Assembly (NCBI GenBank): GCA_963971425.1
Contig: OZ020518.1
Location: 31,626,770 to 31,690,769, forward strand
DNA: 64,000 nucleotides
Source of the DNA: Bryoerythrophyllum caledonicum
Lineage: Eukaryota; Streptophyta; Bryopsida; Pottiales; Pottiaceae
Direction: 5' to 3'
Shown: in pieces, positions 61,728 through 64,000 of the stretch
How positions within the stretch are numbered: position 1 is the first letter of the stretch
Layout: every line of letters starts with the position of its first letter
Program-made: the position numbers and the translations under genes
Notes under the pieces: generated by a model
Databases searched by the model: none
What the model was told of the DNA's origin: nothing
The model's input: only the letters and a program-made list of their open reading frames with translations

Positions 61728-64000
61728 GTTGAGAGCAACGCAAAGAAAGATGCTTTTTCTGTTGCATCACCGACAGCGACTCAGGTTTCTCTAGACAATT
61801 GTGAACATGGCCAGGATGAGGACGAAGAGGCGATTGGAGATAAAGATCCATTTGATGGTGATGAAGATGATATCAGGACCCGACAGAAACTAAATTCCGT
61901 TGCCACGATTTCTCGACTAAGAGTCCAACCCCTGTCTTCCTCAAGGTTCAATATTCCCTTATGCAGAATGCTGGCCATGCCGATGGTGAGGCCAACTCTC
62001 TCAAGTGATCTTGCTAGATTGGAGCAAGAGTTTGTCCATGGGTATAGAGAGGGTGCCTCAGTATTCTATGTCACATTAACAGATGAAGAAGGCAAAACAC
62101 ATGAGGTGACTGAAGCAGATAAGGCATCATGGGGTCCCATTTGGAGTCACAAAAATGACGAATTCAACTCCTATCTTCTATCCGTTCCGGAGTTAGCCAG
62201 TTTAAAGAATATGATGTTCTTTGTTTGTGACGGGAACCATAGGCGGCAGGCTTGGTTGAATCATATTCAAAGACTTCACAATACAGATGAGGCCTAGCAT
62301 TGTTTGGTGGATAGCATCCTCCTTGACACTAAGGGGAAAATTGGTGTTGTTATGCAAGTTATGCATAACATCAACAAGTAAGTATTCTCCATTATATTAT
62401 GGTTCTATCTACGCTAAGTACTTAAAATCTACATATATTCTGATATGCTTATCTTTACTCTATGAATGTTAATTGTAGACATACTGAAGACTCTCACGTC
62501 AAGACCAACACAGTTCACACTCTATTCAGAGTGCAGAAGTATGGACTTATGCCGCTCGATCTTTACCAAGACATATTGACTCCAGCTGAAATTAAAAGGT
62601 GCAAGAAATCTCAAAATGCGAAGAAGACGTGGTATTCGTTAAATCTACATGTATTTACGAACTTCATCTTCCAGGTATGTTCTCTATTGTACTCACTCTT
62701 AATGACTTTTTTCCTTTAAAATGACACCATTCATGCTTCTAAAATCCTCATACTTTAGGAGATATACACGGTCAATGTTTGACAACATTATTACGGCATG
62801 CTGATATCTGCCCAAAACTGCGGTATAAGCTCATTTATTCTCAAAATCTGCCCAAAGTCAATTAGATCGCAGTAACTTGAAAAATTCACCAATAATTGAG
62901 ATTTTACTTTTTTTCCGAATTCTGATTTCTTTTCTTGTAAAAGAGGTAGTAAAGCATGATCTCCCCGTTTGGATTTTCAATCCAAAATTTTTTTCCATGC
63001 ATTTTTAATTGTTGAAAATGGGCATTTGCATTTGAATTTAAGCATACATCCATGTAAAAAATTAAGCATTTCATTAGGTTCTTTAGGTCCTATGAGTGAA
63101 AAAATTTTATGGACATATGTTTTACTCACATTGGAACAAGTATTTGAAGAGCCTCATGTCAAAAGTTCAGTCTCGGGACCGAGACATAGTATAAACACTA
63201 CCTTTGGCGATCGAAATTCCAGCTCTTGATCATTTTATTGCTTGTGATCAATGTCATGAGTTCTGACACTACATATCAGAGTCCTACATTTAACTCGTAT
63301 TCTGGGACATCTGGTACTAGTGATTGAAGTTCGTATGGTATGGTTCAGTGCTGAACTTTGCATGATTTTTTCGACTACTTCATATCATTGCTGCTAATAC
63401 ACGTTTTTTTGAAGGTTCTTCATGCACTGATCGTTTACATTGTGAATAGAGGGAATGTGATTCGAATTGGCTTTTGATATAGGCTACTAATACATTTTAA
63501 TCTCTTTGTTTACTATCGTGTTCAGAATACCGAATTTGTCGCAGTTGTTTGATGACAAACTAACATAAGTAATCCCTTTGCAGCACGAACTCGGACTAGC
63601 TGCAGATGAGGGTGTTCGTCAACTTGTTGAGCAAACGGATGGAGAGGTGTGTGCTGCTGATAGAGCTGCCGTTATGAAGGTCGCTGCTTCAAAGAGAGCC
63701 GAGGCACTTCATAAGAAAATGTCAAAACTAGTTTGTGTGGCAAACCCAGAGTTGACAGAGGGTTGGCTTCGAGAGGTATGTCCACTACTATAAGTCCCAT
63801 TTTTCATGCTTCAAGTAATTTAATGAATTTCATGATTCTAATATATTGATCTATGGTTCACAGATTGAGCGTCACTATACCCTTAACTCAATTTCACCGG
63901 AGCTCAACTTAGAGAAGTTGCAGTTGATCGCTACTGCAAAAGCATCACCCGCTTTTAAAATCAAATGGTTGGAATATTTCAATTCCTCTGCATCAACACG
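61728..64000 (+). CDS. ParB/sulfiredoxin-like domain protein, multi-exon, runs off window
   Basis: Four exons joined in phase: 61,728-62,377, 62,479-62,674, 63,584-63,775 and 63,864 onward, all with GT-AG introns. The first visible exon has an acidic part (GQDEDEEAIGDKDPFDGDED), then RPTLSSDLARLEQEFVHGY, VFYVTLTDEEGK, and FFVCDGNHRRQAWLNHI. The order of a helix pair, a beta hairpin and DGNHRxxA recalls the ParB N-terminal/sulfiredoxin fold, where the GxRRxxA or GCHR loop binds nucleotide. An in-frame TAG at 62,295 interrupts this exon, after which the frame stays open (HCLVDSILLDTKGKIGVVMQ) to the donor; a TGG-to-TAG change would explain it. Later exons are helical (AAVMKVAASKRAEALHKKM). Function unknown. 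The intact downstream exons suggest a recent nonsense allele or readthrough. Confidence 0.65.
62715..63164 (+). repeat. Dispersed repeat family R2, member 2 (intronic)
   Basis: Second member of the family at 57,410-57,858. It lies within an intron of the ParB/sulfiredoxin-like gene and is followed within 10 bases by a GTCTCGGGACCGAGAC palindrome; the first member has no palindrome at that point. Confidence 0.85.

Larger units (their letters stand above)
59376..63185. repeat. Cluster of TGTCTCGGnnCCGAGACA palindromes
   Basis: Six strict CTCGGnnCCGAG cores: 59,378 (CC centre), 60,102 (AA), 60,348 (GA), 61,345 (TC), 61,452 (GA) and 63,172 (GA). At 61,449-61,466 the full 18-bp arms are perfect. 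Near matches are at 59,517, 60,261, 60,506 and 61,609, and decayed ones at about 59,453 and 61,186. All lie in non-coding sequence, in the putative introns of the ParB/sulfiredoxin-like gene. Around 61,183-61,620 they sit in loose tandem units that share flanking words (TTTGACTGT before, ATCGATGA and GAGGGA after). Confidence 0.9.

Noticed and set aside
57410-63164. R2 repeats as the LTRs of one retrotransposon
   Set aside because: No TG...CA ends, primer site or pol between them, and the gene between them continues past the second repeat.
59376-63185. CRISPR-like array
   Set aside because: Spacing is irregular (0.1-1.8 kb), the repeats are palindromic 18-mers in intronic plant DNA, and there are no cas genes.
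1-64000. tRNA or rRNA genes
   Set aside because: I looked for tRNA A- and B-box patterns and rRNA segments by eye and saw none convincing. A covariance-model scan (tRNAscan-SE, Infernal) would be decisive.

Overview
This window is eukaryotic nuclear DNA from a land plant. The genes have canonical GT-AG introns, and the repeats are typical plant elements: Ty1/copia and Ty3/gypsy relics, a Tourist-like MITE, a hAT-like element and a Mutator-like transposase gene. A trihelix-type gene, a broken snRNP Sm D1 gene and a ParB/sulfiredoxin-like multi-exon gene fit a non-seed plant such as a moss or lycophyte. That placement is an inference; no marker here fixes the species.

Layout. Bases 1-18,062 and 25,267-43,326 are two near-identical direct copies. 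The offset is 25,266 bp, becoming 25,264 after a 2-bp indel. I found five substitutions and one 2-bp indel in 18 kb. The second copy ends exactly at a 200-N gap (43,327-43,526). The window therefore shows either a very recent tandem duplication or a contig that runs through its own start again. Each copy holds, from left to right: a nine-exon minus-strand gene that I reconstruct as a 909-residue protein with a C-terminal Myb/SANT-like (trihelix) domain and coiled coil; a gypsy integrase relic; a Tourist-like MITE; a possible piggyBac-like relic; a decayed copia 3' end with an antisense ORF carrying an RNase H1 hybrid-binding (viroplasmin-type) domain; a 220-bp LTR; a 190-residue single-exon gene; and about 4 kb of AT-rich sequence.

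The single-copy spacer 18,063-25,266 has a minus-strand copia relic, the first two exons of an Sm D1 gene with the rest missing, a MITE with an AT-rich microsatellite core, and the 3' end of the second trihelix-type gene.

After the gap, a gypsy element (LTR and gag) is split by a 6,436-bp hAT-like insertion with a clean 8-bp target duplication. That insertion carries a foreign gag ORF, a dead receptor-kinase fragment and GC-rich subterminal repeats. A Mutator-like transposase gene follows (zinc finger, DDE and SWIM regions, with one frameshift).

The right end (58.4-64.0 kb) holds a multi-exon gene with a ParB/sulfiredoxin-like DGNHRxxA motif. Its introns contain a cluster of 18-bp palindromes of the form TGTCTCGGnnCCGAGACA. 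This pairing of a ParB-like domain with a repeated palindrome is the most unusual feature of the window. A binding relationship is only a hypothesis.
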